From positions 1 through 64,000 of the forward strand of contig CAZBRS010000011.1 of the NCBI GenBank assembly GCA_964494475.1: DNA of 64,000 nucleotides, given 5' to 3'. Positions within the stretch are counted from its first letter, which is position 1. Each line of letters begins with the position of its first letter. The notes below the pieces were generated by a model. That model ran no database searches. It saw only the letters and a program-made list of their open reading frames with translations, and was not told the origin of the DNA. The position numbers and the translations under genes were made by a program. The stretch comes from CAZBRS01 sp964494475 (GTDB taxonomy: Bacteria; Myxococcota_A; UBA9042; CAZBRS01). Positions 52,711 to 61,878 of the stretch are shown here, piece after piece.

Positions 52711-52965
52711 TTAGCCGACGAGCCGGTCGTACTCGGCGTGGGTCCCTATCCAGAACCAGGCGATGCCCTCGGGCGTGTCGACGCCGAGCGCTCGGTGGTG
52801 CAGGCCGACGCGAACCGAGCGAAACCTGCCCACGGGCTTGAAGTGCAGAGAGGGGTGCCGAGGGTCGCGCTTCAAGAGCGCGAAGGCCTCGTCGGCCTTG
52901 CGCTGGAGTTCGGCGGAGAGGCCATGGTAGCAAGCCCAGAAGCGCTCGGTGGCCAGGTGGCTCAA
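52711..52965 (-). CDS. RelE/ParE-like toxin
   Basis: The product is 84 aa from TTG 52965, which overlaps the antitoxin stop as TTGA, a 4-bp coupling. The sequence fits the RelE/ParE toxin superfamily: basic helix-rich N-terminus (LSAELQRKADEAFALLKRD), LHFKPVGRFRSVRVGLHHRA and the C-terminal WFWIGTHAEYDRLV. Such toxins cleave ribosome-bound mRNA or inhibit gyrase. Longer ORFs up to 53202 run through the antitoxin in another frame. Assignment to RelE versus ParE is uncertain. Confidence 0.78.
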   Translation of the reverse strand: MSHLATERFWACYHGLSAELQRKADEAFALLKRDPRHPSLHFKPVGRFRSVRVGLHHRALGVDTPEGIAWFWIGTHAEYDRLVG

Positions 52966-53162
52966 AGGCGCGATCCTCCGGACGTCTCCACCTCCAACAG
53001 GGCCTCCGCGGCCAGGGCGTCGAGCTTGCCGTTTCCGGCATCCTGCTGCAGTTGCTCGTCCCACTTCGCGGCGTCGTAGGCCTCGAGCCACGCGACCAGC
53101 GCGCTGTAGTCGCCGGGCGAGAGGGTCGAGATCTCTTTCTGCAAACGTTGCACGTGCGTCAT
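52962..53162 (-). CDS. small antitoxin of RelE/ParE-type pair
   Basis: The product is 66 aa, acidic and helical (LSPGDYSALVAWLEAYDAA). No DNA-binding domain was recognised. It precedes the toxin with a 4-bp overlap (TTGA), the usual antitoxin-first order. AGGAA lies a few bases before ATG 53162. The toxin and antitoxin are followed by radical SAM and GT genes within 16 bp, so they may share one transcript. Confidence 0.72.
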   Translation of the reverse strand: MTHVQRLQKEISTLSPGDYSALVAWLEAYDAAKWDEQLQQDAGNGKLDALAAEALLEVETSGGSRL

Positions 53163-53321
53163 GGCTTCCTCGTTGCCGCCTTCCGCGACTCCTCGTCACC
53201 ACGCAGAGAATAGCTTCCGCGCCGCGCCGCGTCCACCGGAGGGTGCGTTTGGCCTTTCGACGACACGGAGCGGCGCGCGAAACGTGGTATGCTACGCCCC
53301 ATTCCCGGTCGGAGCGCGCAG

Positions 53322-53939
53322 ATGAGCCTCTTGCACCTCGTGCTGTTCGCCGTGTTCGGCCTGGCCGTCCTGCTGGGCGCGTTCAGCCTGTACGTGCGCC
53401 TGCAGGCCAGCCTGCGCCCCGTGGGGCGCACCGCGACGCTGCGGCGCGTGGCCGAGGGCCTGGGCGGCGTCTTCACCCACGCCGGTCCGCTCGCGCTCGA
53501 GACGGTGGTGCTCGATCGCAGCGAGGGCCAGACGCGCCTGCAGCTGGTGCGCACGCCCTGCGCCCACCAGACGCGCCACCGCACCGAGATCACCCACCGC
53601 TTCCACGCGGGCGAGCCCCTGCCCGAGCTGCACGTGCTCACGACCGGCAACGGCGAGCCCCACGTGTTCGCGCCCACGCTGCCCAACGAGATCGTCGTAC
53701 CGCTGCCGGGATTGTCGGGCGAGTTGATGGCCTGCGCCTCCGACCCCGAGGCCGCCACCGCCCTGGTCGCGAACCCCCGCGTGACCACCGCGCTGTCCGA
53801 GCTGCACGCGCTCGCGGGCCTGGCGCGCTGGGAGCTCGCGCTCCTCGACCGCGAAGCGCGCCTCTCGATGGAGGGCTTCGTGACCCAGGAGGCCCACCTG
53901 CGCAAGCTGATCGAGCTGGTGGAGCGGATGGCGGGGTGA
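53322..53939 (+). CDS. membrane-anchored protein of unknown function
   Basis: The product is 205 aa. A single N-terminal TM helix (LVLFAVFGLAVLLGAFSLYV) is followed by a soluble domain of about 170 residues with Arg/Glu-rich strands (TRLQLVRTPCAHQTRHRTE) and an alpha-helical end. GGAGCG lies six bases before ATG 53322. Stop 53939 is 4 bp from the convergent NSUN-like gene. No family recognised. Confidence 0.6.
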   Translation: MSLLHLVLFAVFGLAVLLGAFSLYVRLQASLRPVGRTATLRRVAEGLGGVFTHAGPLALETVVLDRSEGQTRLQLVRTPCAHQTRHRTEITHRFHAGEPLPELHVLTTGNGEPHVFAPTLPNEIVVPLPGLSGELMACASDPEAATALVANPRVTTALSELHALAGLARWELALLDREARLSMEGFVTQEAHLRKLIELVERMAG

Positions 53940-53943
53940 CCGA

Positions 53944-54816
53944 TCAGGTGCTCTTCTCGACCACCGCCACGAACGCCGGCGACAGGCCCGCCTCGGGCCT
54001 CGTGCGGAGCACGTACGGCCCCACGTGGCCGAGGTCGGTGTCGCCGAAGGCCGCGAGGCCGGGTTCGGCCGGCAGGCCGAAGGTGCGGGCGGGCAGCAGG
54101 CGCGCGGCGTCGCCCACGCGCTTCAGGAACCGGGCGATGGCGAGCTCGTCCTCGTGGGGCGAGCCCGTGCACGTGGCGTAGACCAGCCGGCCTCCGGGGG
54201 CCAGGGCCGCGAAGCACGACATGAGCAGCGCCTTCTGGCGCGACCCCAGGTTCTTCGAGCGCTTCTCGCTCCAGTCGGCCTCGGCGCCCTGGCGCAGCAC
54301 GTGCTCGTCGGACGAGCACGGCGCGTCGAGCAGGATGCGATCGGGCGCGAAGGGCAGCCGGCGCAGGTCGGTGGCGTCGTGCCCCGTGACCTTGATCGCG
54401 GGCGCCACCCGCGCGAAGAGCCCGGCCATGTGCGCCCGGCGCGCCCGCGAGACCTCGTTGGCCGTGACGTGCACGCCCGGAAAGCGCGCGGCCACCAGGC
54501 TCTTGCCGCCCGGCGCCGCGCACGCGTCGAAGATCGCGTGGCCGGGCTCGGGCGCCAGGTTCAGCGGAGCGAGCAGCGACGAGGCCGAGAGGAGGTAGAC
54601 GCGGTCAGCGGCGGCCAGGGCGTCGAGCGTCGGCGCGTCGAGCACGTCGTCGACCAGGAAGACGTCGGGCAGCCCGGAGATCGTGAGCCGCGCGACCCCG
54701 TCGAGGCCCGCGGACGGATCGAGCCGTATCAACGCACGCCGGAGCGGCGCCGCGAGCGCGTCGGGATCGTAGAAGGCCAGGAGGAAGCTGCGGAAGGAGG
54801 GAGAGCCGCCCCGCAT
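53944..54816 (-). CDS. NSUN/RsmB-family m5C RNA methyltransferase
   Basis: The product is 290 aa. SAM motif I is DACAAPGGKSLVAA; motif IV is LLDAPCSSDEHVLR (PC with catalytic Cys); motif VI is VYATCTGSPHEDE (TC Cys). This is the RsmB/NOP2/Sun m5C family, and the short length without an N-terminal PUA or NusB-like domain resembles minimal members such as RsmF-like or NSUN3/4-like proteins. The substrate (rRNA or tRNA) cannot be told from sequence alone. It is the last gene of a minus-strand run beginning with the PEGA-domain gene. Confidence 0.88.
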   Translation of the reverse strand: MRGGSPSFRSFLLAFYDPDALAAPLRRALIRLDPSAGLDGVARLTISGLPDVFLVDDVLDAPTLDALAAADRVYLLSASSLLAPLNLAPEPGHAIFDACAAPGGKSLVAARFPGVHVTANEVSRARRAHMAGLFARVAPAIKVTGHDATDLRRLPFAPDRILLDAPCSSDEHVLRQGAEADWSEKRSKNLGSRQKALLMSCFAALAPGGRLVYATCTGSPHEDELAIARFLKRVGDAARLLPARTFGLPAEPGLAAFGDTDLGHVGPYVLRTRPEAGLSPAFVAVVEKST

Positions 54817-54832
54817 GGGGTCGTCGGCTCGA

Positions 54833-55168
54833 CTACTTCTTCGCCGTCCGCTGCTGGTACAGGTCGTAGAGGCGCTTCATGTTGTAGCCGTTGACCACCC
54901 CGGCGAACTCGGCGGGCGGCGTGCCCTTGGGGTAGGTGGCCTTCGTGACGGCCTCGATGAGGCCCTGGCGGCCGCCGAACCGCCGCTTGACCGTCTTGGC
55001 CGTGCTGTGCAGCGCGAGCAGGCGCGCGTTGGGCGCCTTCTTCAGGCCCTTCTCGAGGTCGGGGCTCGCGTCCTCGAGCATCGTGACCAACTCTTTGATC
55101 AAGGCCTCGCGCGAGCCGAAGCGCTTCTTGACTTCAGCCAGCGGGCTCGGAACCGTCTGCTTTTCCAT
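54833..55168 (-). CDS. small conserved-looking basic protein, function unknown
   Basis: The product is 111 aa, Lys/Arg-rich and helical with two similar halves (VKKRFGSREALIKELVTML near 14 and VKRRFGGRQGLIEAVTKAT near 60). These read like an internal duplication of a helix-turn-helix-like unit; that is inference. ATG 55168 overlaps the 3' end of bamD by 35 bp. No family recognised. Confidence 0.6.
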   Translation of the reverse strand: MEKQTVPSPLAEVKKRFGSREALIKELVTMLEDASPDLEKGLKKAPNARLLALHSTAKTVKRRFGGRQGLIEAVTKATYPKGTPPAEFAGVVNGYNMKRLYDLYQQRTAKK

Positions 55169-55973
55169 GGCCGTCTCCGTTCGAAAGGTCGTCGAGCCGC
55201 GCCCGCAGATCGCCCACGTGGCGCCCCTCCGGGAAAGCGGAGGTGTATTCTTTAAAGTATTCGGTCGCTCGCGTCAAGTCCTGACCCTCGACCAGCGAGA
55301 CGACCAGCCGATAGTAGAGCTCTTCGGTGGCGAACTCCGGGAAGTCGCGGAGGATGCCCAGGGCGCGCCCCGACACTCCCGCGTGGCCGTCGTGGCGCCA
55401 GTAGAAGTCGGCCACGTACTTTTCGTGCTTGTAGAGCATCTCGCGTACGGACGCGTGGCTCTTTTCGACCGACGGCGCGAAGCGGCTGTCGGGGTAGCGG
55501 CCGAGGAACTCGCGCAGGCACACGTGGGCGCGCCGCGCGTGGGTCATGTCCTTCGACTCGGGCGGCGGCAGGATGATCCAGTCGCCCGGGATGCGCTCGA
55601 CCATGGTCTCGCACTTGCGGAAGTGCGCGTAGGCCTCGTTGGGATCGCCACGGTACTGCTGCAGGAACTCGTCGTAGACGTACTCGGCGGCCTCGTAGTC
55701 GCCCTCGGCCAGCATGGTGTCGCCCAGGCGCAGCTTGGCGAGCACCGAGTAGCCCACGTAGCGCGATTCGCCCGAGAGGGCCTGGAAGAGCTTCTTGGCC
55801 TCGGCGTAGTTGCCGTCGGCCAGGGCGTCCATGCCGTCGACGTACATCTGCCGCAGGTTCTGGCGGTAGGCGCTGAAGTCGTCGGTCGACGCCTGCGTGG
55901 AGCCACACGCTGCGGCCAGCAAGCCCGCGACGAGCAGCAGGCCGGCTCCGCCGGGCACTCTACAGGCACTCAC
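55134..55973 (-). CDS. BamD-like outer membrane assembly lipoprotein
   Basis: The product is 279 aa with lipobox LLAAAC. The mature part has TPR-like helices: NLRQMYVDGMDALADGNYA, AKLRLGDTMLAEGDYEAAE, YDEFLQQYRGDPNEAYAHF and CLREFLGRYPDSRFAPSVEK. This matches BamD (YfiO), which helps fold outer-membrane proteins. GTG 55973 is preferred; ATG 56009 and GTG 55958 are alternatives. It overlaps the preceding Cys-rich lipoprotein stop by 14 bp and its own 3' end overlaps the next gene by 35 bp, so all are likely translated from one mRNA. Confidence 0.85.
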   Translation of the reverse strand: MSACRVPGGAGLLLVAGLLAAACGSTQASTDDFSAYRQNLRQMYVDGMDALADGNYAEAKKLFQALSGESRYVGYSVLAKLRLGDTMLAEGDYEAAEYVYDEFLQQYRGDPNEAYAHFRKCETMVERIPGDWIILPPPESKDMTHARRAHVCLREFLGRYPDSRFAPSVEKSHASVREMLYKHEKYVADFYWRHDGHAGVSGRALGILRDFPEFATEELYYRLVVSLVEGQDLTRATEYFKEYTSAFPEGRHVGDLRARLDDLSNGDGHGKADGSEPAG

Positions 55974-58971
55974 ACGAGACCAGGAGATTGAACGTACCCA
56001 CGTCACCATTTCGTCCGTCCACCACCACGTAGTAGGGCTTCAGCGCCTCGGCGTTGAACAGCAGCGTGGCCTGGCCCTTGCCGGCCAGGTTCTGCATCTT
56101 GGCGCTCGCGGCGCAGTTCACCGCGGCGCACACGCCATCTTCGTCTTCGAGCACGAACAGATCGAGCAGGGGCACCGCGCCGGCTGCTGTCTCATCGAGC
56201 ATCAGGGTGATCTTTGCGTCGCACGCCGCCGTGAAGGAATACGTGAGCTCGGGTCCGGGGTAATCCTGGAACGTGCACGCTGCGTACGCGAACATCTTGG
56301 ACGGGGCTGACGCGTCGGCCAGGTCGCCCTGCACCGACGACTCGCACGCCAACGGCCCCACGGGGACGCACTCGCCCTCGCCGGTGCACGCGGGCTCCTC
56401 GAGGCAGTCCGGGTCGTTGCAGTCGGTCTTGCCGTCGAGGTCGTCGTCCTGGTGGTTCGTGCAGAACTCGGCGCAGATGACCTCGTGCACGCAGCCGAGC
56501 ACCGCGTCGCACCGGTCGGACGTGCAGTCGAGGCCGTCGGAGCACCATTCGGCCGTCAGATCGTCGTGCGTGCAGCCCAGGGAGGGGTCGCACGCGTCGA
56601 CGGTGCACACGCTCGCGTCGTCGCAATCGGCGGCCCCGCCCGACCGGCAGGCGCCGTCGGCGCAACGGTCGCCCACGGTGCAGGCGTTGCCGTCTTCACA
56701 GGGCTTCTGGTGATGGAAGTGCACGCACCCGTAGAAGATGGAGCACGAGTCGGCGGTGCAGCCGTTCGCGTCGTCGCAGTCGAGGCCCGGCCCCGAGCAG
56801 AAGCCGGCGGTGCACGTGTCGGGCGCGGTGCAGGGGTTCTGGTCGTTGCACGCCGCGCCGTCGGGCAGGGCCTGCAGTTCGCAGACGCCCGTGGCCGGCT
56901 GGCAGGTGCTCTTGCGGCACGCCGAGTCGTCGGCCGTGGGGCAGACCACGACGCTGGCGGGGTCGAAGGCGCAGGCGCCGGCGAGGCAACGCACGAGGCC
57001 GGTGCAGGGGTTGCCGTCGTCGACCGCCGAGCAGTCGGTGTCGGTCGCGCAGGTCTGTCCGCAGAGCGCCAGGGCGCCGGGCTGGCAGGCGGCGGCTGCG
57101 CAGGTATCGCCACCCGTGCAGGGGTTGCCGTCGTCGCACGGCAGCGCGTTCGGGGTCTGCACGCAGGCGCCGGTCGCGTCGCAGGTGTCGGCGGTGCAGG
57201 GGTTCAGGTCATCGCAGTCGTGGGCCACGCCCCCGCAGGCGCCGAGCGTGCAGACGTCACCGTCGGTGCAGGCGCTGGCGTCGTCGCAGGGCTTGCCCTC
57301 GTTGGCGGGCAGCAGCGCGCACTGCGCCGTGGTCGGGTCGCAACGGTTCGTGAGGCAGGCCGTGTCGGCGTCGGTGGGGCACTGCACCACCGTGGCCGGA
57401 TCGACCTTGCAGAGCCCTTCGAGGCATCGCAGCAGGCCGTTGCAGAGGTCGGCGTCGTCGAAGGCGTCGCAGTCGAGGTCGTCGTCGCAGGCCCCGCACA
57501 CGTCGCCGCCCCCCCGGCAGGCGCCCGCCGCGCAGACGTCGGGTCCGCTGCACGGGTTGCCGTCGTCGCAGGGCTGCTCGTTGTTCACGAACTGGCAGCC
57601 GCCGCCCGCATCGCAGAGGTCGTCGGTGCACGCGTTGTGGTCGTTGCAGACGGACGCGTCGGCCGTCAGGCACATGCCCGCCTGGCAGTACTCGCCCTTC
57701 GTGCAGGGGTTGCCGTCGTCGCAGGCGGCGTCGAGGTTCTGGTGCAGGCACCCGAGGTCGGAGGCGCAGAAGTCGGCCGTGCAGGGGTTCAGGTCGTCGC
57801 AGGCGCGGGACTCGCCGCCGCCGCACTGTCCGGCCGCGCAGACCTCGCCGGTGGTGCAGGCGTCGAGGTCGAGGCAGGGCGCGTCGTCGTGGGCGGGGGT
57901 CGTGACGCACTGGCCGGAGGTCGGGTCGCAGCTGCGCCGCGTGCACGGCAGGCCCGCCGGGTCGCCGCAGAGCACCACGCTCCCGGGGGCCACCTCGCAC
58001 GCGCCATCGCGGCACGCCAGGGCGCCGTTGCAGGCGTCGCCGTCGTCGTAGGGAGCGCAGTCGGCGTCGGCGGCGCACGTGCAGAGGTTCACGCCGTAGC
58101 ACTCGCCGAAGAAGCACGCCTCGTCGAGCGTGCAGGGGTTGCCGTCGTCGCAGGGCTGATCGTCGGGGCGGCCCGCCAGTACGCAGTCGCCGCTGCCCCC
58201 GTTGCAGACCCAGGCCTGGCAGGGGGGGGCCGGCCACGTGTCGCAGGCCGGGAGGCTGCCGGGCTTCAGGCGGCAGGTGCCCTCGAGGCACGCCAGCTCG
58301 CCCGTGCAGGGGTCGTCGTCGTCGAAGGGTGCGCAGTCGAGATCCGCCAGGCAGGCGCAGCCGGGCTTCGGGTTCCCGAGGCACACGCCCGCGAGGCAGC
58401 GATCCTGCACCGTGCACGGGTCGTGGTCGTCGCAATACGCGGCCACGGGGGCGTGGACGCACCCGCCGTCGTGGCAGTCGTCGGTGGTGCACGGGTTGCC
58501 GTCGTCGCAGAGGCGCGGTCGGGCCAGGTCGGCCCGGCACGTGCCGTTCACGCAGCGCGGCGCGCTGTGACAGGAATCGGGGGCCTCTCCGCAGGGCGTG
58601 ATGTCGGGCGCGAAGTCGAAGTCGCAGACGCCCCGCTCCGGGTCGCACCAGGCCTTGCCGCACACGTCGTCGGCGTGGCCGAGCGCGGCGCGGCAGGGCG
58701 CGTCGGTCGTGCAGGGCACGCCCGTCACGTCGGCTTCGGGCGTCGTGTCTTCGATGTCGGGGGGAACCTCGGCCTGCTCGGCGTCGTCGGGGCGCGCGTC
58801 GGCGCTGTCCGGCGCGTCGGGGGTTGCCTCGGAGGCCTCGTGGGTGTCGGCGGGCTGGACCTCGACGCCCTCCGCGTGCGCGTCGGAGGCGTCGGTCTCG
58901 CTGCCGCCCCCGCCGCAGCCGGCCAGCGCGAGCAGCACGATGCCAAGGAGGATCGGGCGCGCGGTCGCCAT
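55960..58971 (-). CDS. Cys-rich lipoprotein with about 14 CDDGNPCT repeats
   Basis: The product is 1003 aa with lipobox LLALAGC and a long acidic tether. About fourteen repeats of the CDDGNPCT-x3-C type (variants CDDLNPCT, CNDHNACT, CDDASVCT) run from near residue 135 to 850. A calcium-binding-like DDLDGKTDCNDPDC follows, then a C-terminal beta domain (YPGPELTYSFTAACDAKITL). ATG 58971 has AGGAGG upstream; M at 58998 lacks an RBS. Probable surface or matrix protein. The next gene on the strand is bamD, starting inside its 3' end. Confidence 0.85.
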   Translation of the reverse strand: MATARPILLGIVLLALAGCGGGGSETDASDAHAEGVEVQPADTHEASEATPDAPDSADARPDDAEQAEVPPDIEDTTPEADVTGVPCTTDAPCRAALGHADDVCGKAWCDPERGVCDFDFAPDITPCGEAPDSCHSAPRCVNGTCRADLARPRLCDDGNPCTTDDCHDGGCVHAPVAAYCDDHDPCTVQDRCLAGVCLGNPKPGCACLADLDCAPFDDDDPCTGELACLEGTCRLKPGSLPACDTWPAPPCQAWVCNGGSGDCVLAGRPDDQPCDDGNPCTLDEACFFGECYGVNLCTCAADADCAPYDDGDACNGALACRDGACEVAPGSVVLCGDPAGLPCTRRSCDPTSGQCVTTPAHDDAPCLDLDACTTGEVCAAGQCGGGESRACDDLNPCTADFCASDLGCLHQNLDAACDDGNPCTKGEYCQAGMCLTADASVCNDHNACTDDLCDAGGGCQFVNNEQPCDDGNPCSGPDVCAAGACRGGGDVCGACDDDLDCDAFDDADLCNGLLRCLEGLCKVDPATVVQCPTDADTACLTNRCDPTTAQCALLPANEGKPCDDASACTDGDVCTLGACGGVAHDCDDLNPCTADTCDATGACVQTPNALPCDDGNPCTGGDTCAAAACQPGALALCGQTCATDTDCSAVDDGNPCTGLVRCLAGACAFDPASVVVCPTADDSACRKSTCQPATGVCELQALPDGAACNDQNPCTAPDTCTAGFCSGPGLDCDDANGCTADSCSIFYGCVHFHHQKPCEDGNACTVGDRCADGACRSGGAADCDDASVCTVDACDPSLGCTHDDLTAEWCSDGLDCTSDRCDAVLGCVHEVICAEFCTNHQDDDLDGKTDCNDPDCLEEPACTGEGECVPVGPLACESSVQGDLADASAPSKMFAYAACTFQDYPGPELTYSFTAACDAKITLMLDETAAGAVPLLDLFVLEDEDGVCAAVNCAASAKMQNLAGKGQATLLFNAEALKPYYVVVDGRNGDVGTFNLLVSCECL

Positions 58972-58990
58972 GCGGGGACCCTCCTGTCGA

Positions 58991-60874
58991 TCAATCAAGG
59001 GGAGCGAGGATGACCTCGGATCCGTACACGGGCTCGAGGCGACCCGCGGCTACCCGGAAACCTCCCGAGACCAGCCACGCGTCGGGCAGGAAGGCGTTCG
59101 TGAAGCGCGTGACCGTGGCGCCCAGGCGGGCCTTGTTCAGCTCGAACGCCATGGCCAGGCGCGGCGCCCCGGCCTGCTCGCGCAGCACGAGCACGCTGGT
59201 CGTGGCCTTGCCGTCGGGGCCGAGGCCCCCGACCACCAGCGCGAAGGGGCCGCGCTCGTCGGCGCCCGTGACGACCGTGTGGAACACGCGCTGCAGCAGC
59301 TTCTGACCGCCTGCGGGCAGATCCTGCACCGCGACGGGGCGCGGCGTGATGGTCTGGCCGATGACGTCGACGTCGAAGCGATAGGCGCCGAGGTCGGGGG
59401 CCTCGAGGCCGAGCGTTCCGGGGCGGAACCGCGCGCCACCGAGCGTGAACCACAGCTCGTCGCTGAGCCGCACGGGCTCGAGGCCGAACGCGTGCTGAAC
59501 GAGGTCGGCGGCGGAGTCGGCCGGGGCCTTCAGCGCCACCGGCTTGATGCTGTAGTTGCCCTGGGCGCTCTTCTCGACCAGCATGAGGTCGGCCAGGGTC
59601 GTGTTGGTGTCGGGAGAGTTGCCGCCGAGCACCAGGAAGCGATCGCAGGAGAACGGGATGGCCCCCGAGGCCTCGAGGCAGACCCCGGCGTGCCCGAGGC
59701 GCGGTCCGTTCAGGACCCCGTCGTAGGCGGCGCAGCTGACCTCGGGGAAGCTGGCGTACGAGCAGAGCAGGCCGTTGCGCGAGAGCGAGGGCGCGCCTCC
59801 CTCGAGGCCGACCCCGCCGAAGAGCGCGGCCACGCCGTCGTTCAGGCGCCAGACCACGGGCATGGCCACCGCGCGCTCGAGCGGGCTCGCGTAGCTGGTC
59901 CCCTTGGCGAAGTCGAACACCTGCACGGACCGCTGGAAGCCGCAGGAGGGCACGCCGTCGGCGCACAGGGAGAACTCGAGGCCCTTGTTCTTGACCGTCG
60001 TGCCGAGCGACGACAGGCCGCCGACGACCGCCCAGGCGTCCTTTCGCAGCCGCACGACTCCGCCGAAGGCCGAAGGCAGGAAGCCGGCTTCGAGGGGCGC
60101 GTCGAACAGCCCGAGGGAGCCGTCGTAGCTCTCGATGGGGGCCGAGGGGCCCTCGAGCCGGTCGGACTCGCCGCTGCCGAGGCCACCGACCAGGCCGACG
60201 CCGCCGTCGGAGAGCTCGGCGCCGACCGCGAAGCCTCGCGCTACGGCGTTGTTCAACGGGAAGGCGTCGGAGAAGACGCAGTAGCGCTCGGTGCCGTCGT
60301 CGTCGCACACGGCCTTGGGGTGCAGCGGCGAGCAGTCGGCGTCCGACGTGCAGAACACGCGGCAACGGCCCGACGCGGCGCTGCAGGTCGCGTCGGCCAG
60401 GTCGGCGAAGTAGGTGCCGCACTTGCTGGCGGCCACCTCGCAGGGCGCGTTGTTCAGTTGCCCGAGGTTCGAGAACGAGGGGTCGGCCAGCAGCGACGCC
60501 CCGCCCACCGTCAGGAGCGCCAGGTAGTAGCGCCCCTGCTGGGATTCGTCCTCTTCGACCCGGACGTTGCCGCGCACGCCCACGTACGCGAGGTCGGTGC
60601 ACTCGGCGTCGCTGTAACCGCGGAAGACCACGTAGTAGTCGACGGCGGGCTCGATCCCCGACACGCGGAAGCCGTCGTTCTGGTACGTGCGGCACGCGTA
60701 CTCGAGCGTGGGCTCGGCGGCGTCGTTGGCGGGCGTGCCCTGGAAGACCTGCAGCGAGAAGTGCGACATGTCGGCGTAGTAGCCGCCGACGGCCAGCGTG
60801 ATCGTGCCGGGTCGGTCGTCGGCGCACGAGGCCAGAGAGAGGGTCAGCAGCGCGATGAAGCTCGCGGTTCGCAT
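58991..60874 (-). CDS. kelch-like beta-propeller lipoprotein
   Basis: The product is 627 aa with lipobox LLTLSLASC. About seven double-glycine segments spaced like kelch blades are visible: VGLVGGLGSGE, WAVVGGLSSLG, ALFGGVGLEGG, LVLGGNSPD, WFTLGGARFRP, LVVGGLGPDG and WLVSGGFRV. An N-terminal domain (about 20-200) holds Cys pairs, including CRVFCTSDADC. Strong RBS GGAGGTGA before ATG 60874. Likely a surface binding protein; ligand unknown. Confidence 0.75.
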   Translation of the reverse strand: MRTASFIALLTLSLASCADDRPGTITLAVGGYYADMSHFSLQVFQGTPANDAAEPTLEYACRTYQNDGFRVSGIEPAVDYYVVFRGYSDAECTDLAYVGVRGNVRVEEDESQQGRYYLALLTVGGASLLADPSFSNLGQLNNAPCEVAASKCGTYFADLADATCSAASGRCRVFCTSDADCSPLHPKAVCDDDGTERYCVFSDAFPLNNAVARGFAVGAELSDGGVGLVGGLGSGESDRLEGPSAPIESYDGSLGLFDAPLEAGFLPSAFGGVVRLRKDAWAVVGGLSSLGTTVKNKGLEFSLCADGVPSCGFQRSVQVFDFAKGTSYASPLERAVAMPVVWRLNDGVAALFGGVGLEGGAPSLSRNGLLCSYASFPEVSCAAYDGVLNGPRLGHAGVCLEASGAIPFSCDRFLVLGGNSPDTNTTLADLMLVEKSAQGNYSIKPVALKAPADSAADLVQHAFGLEPVRLSDELWFTLGGARFRPGTLGLEAPDLGAYRFDVDVIGQTITPRPVAVQDLPAGGQKLLQRVFHTVVTGADERGPFALVVGGLGPDGKATTSVLVLREQAGAPRLAMAFELNKARLGATVTRFTNAFLPDAWLVSGGFRVAAGRLEPVYGSEVILAPLD

Positions 60875-60885
60875 GGGTCACCTCC

Positions 60886-61785
60886 CTACGGCTTCAACAG
60901 GACGTCGTCCTGGAACGTGACCGGATGGATCACGAGATCCATCGAGCCGGTCGGCGCCGAGCCGGGACGGGTCAGGTAATAGACGGTCGGGATGACGATG
61001 GCGGCCGTGCCGGCCCCGATGGCCGTCCAGAACCACCACTCCTCGTACAGGGGGACCCCCGTCGTCGCGACCGGCGGCGGCACCACGGGCATGGCCGCCT
61101 CCACGGGTTCGATCGTCAGCGCCACGCGCTCCGTGGCGCCGGCCGCGAGCTTCACCTCGCGCAGGCCGTCCTTGTGGCCCTCTTTGCGGGCCACCACCGT
61201 GTACGTGCCCGGGGGCAGCGTGGTCTCGACCGGAGCCTGGCCGATGAGGCGCGTGTTCACGAACACGTTGGCGCCCGCGGGCTGGACGGCCACCGCGAGC
61301 GTGGCGTCGCGCGGCTTGGGGGGAGGTCCGAAGACCCCGGCCACCACCTTGCCGCCCAGGCCGCCGACCTTCTTGTCGGGAGCCGGCTCTGCCGCCAGGG
61401 CCTTGCTCTCGGTGCCGTCATCGGTGAACAGCGTGGCCTTGAGCGCGCCGTCGGCGCCCTGCACCTGGCGCAGCACCAGATCGGCGCCGTACTTCAGGGC
61501 GAAGCCCGCGACGCAAGCGCTGTCCATCTCGAGGCACTCGATCTCCATCATGACCTCGGCCGGGTCCTCCTTGGGAGCGGGCAGGACCTCGACCGCGTCG
61601 ACGTAGGGCGCGAGCTGTGCCCGCACTCCGGCCTCCAGCGCCGCCTTGTCGGCGTCGTCGGTGGACGCGTCGACGGGCAGGATCAGGAGCTTCTTCGGCG
61701 TCACCTTGGCCGGTGTCGTCGCCGGAGCCTGGGCCAGCGCGAGGACGGGGAGGAACAGGACGATCAGGATAGGGAGTCGTCTCAT
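60886..61785 (-). CDS. secreted PEGA-domain protein with C-terminal TM helix
   Basis: The product is 299 aa. A signal peptide (LIVLFLPVLALAQA) precedes a domain with LLILPVDASTDDADKAAL and a Cys pair (IECLEMDSAC). A PEGA domain follows (VAVQPAGANVFVNTRLIG, LPPGTYTVVARKEGHKD). A transmembrane helix (WFWTAIGAGTAAIVIPTVYYL) anchors the C-terminus. It heads a closely spaced minus-strand gene run (next start 11 bp downstream). Confidence 0.8.
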   Translation of the reverse strand: MRRLPILIVLFLPVLALAQAPATTPAKVTPKKLLILPVDASTDDADKAALEAGVRAQLAPYVDAVEVLPAPKEDPAEVMMEIECLEMDSACVAGFALKYGADLVLRQVQGADGALKATLFTDDGTESKALAAEPAPDKKVGGLGGKVVAGVFGPPPKPRDATLAVAVQPAGANVFVNTRLIGQAPVETTLPPGTYTVVARKEGHKDGLREVKLAAGATERVALTIEPVEAAMPVVPPPVATTGVPLYEEWWFWTAIGAGTAAIVIPTVYYLTRPGSAPTGSMDLVIHPVTFQDDVLLKP

Positions 61786-61878
61786 GGACTGGATCCCATT
61801 CGATTGCCGTGCAAAGCCGAAAGAGGATGCTAATCGAACGAAGGGGGCGTGTCAAAGGCCGAGGACGGCCCCGAGGTG

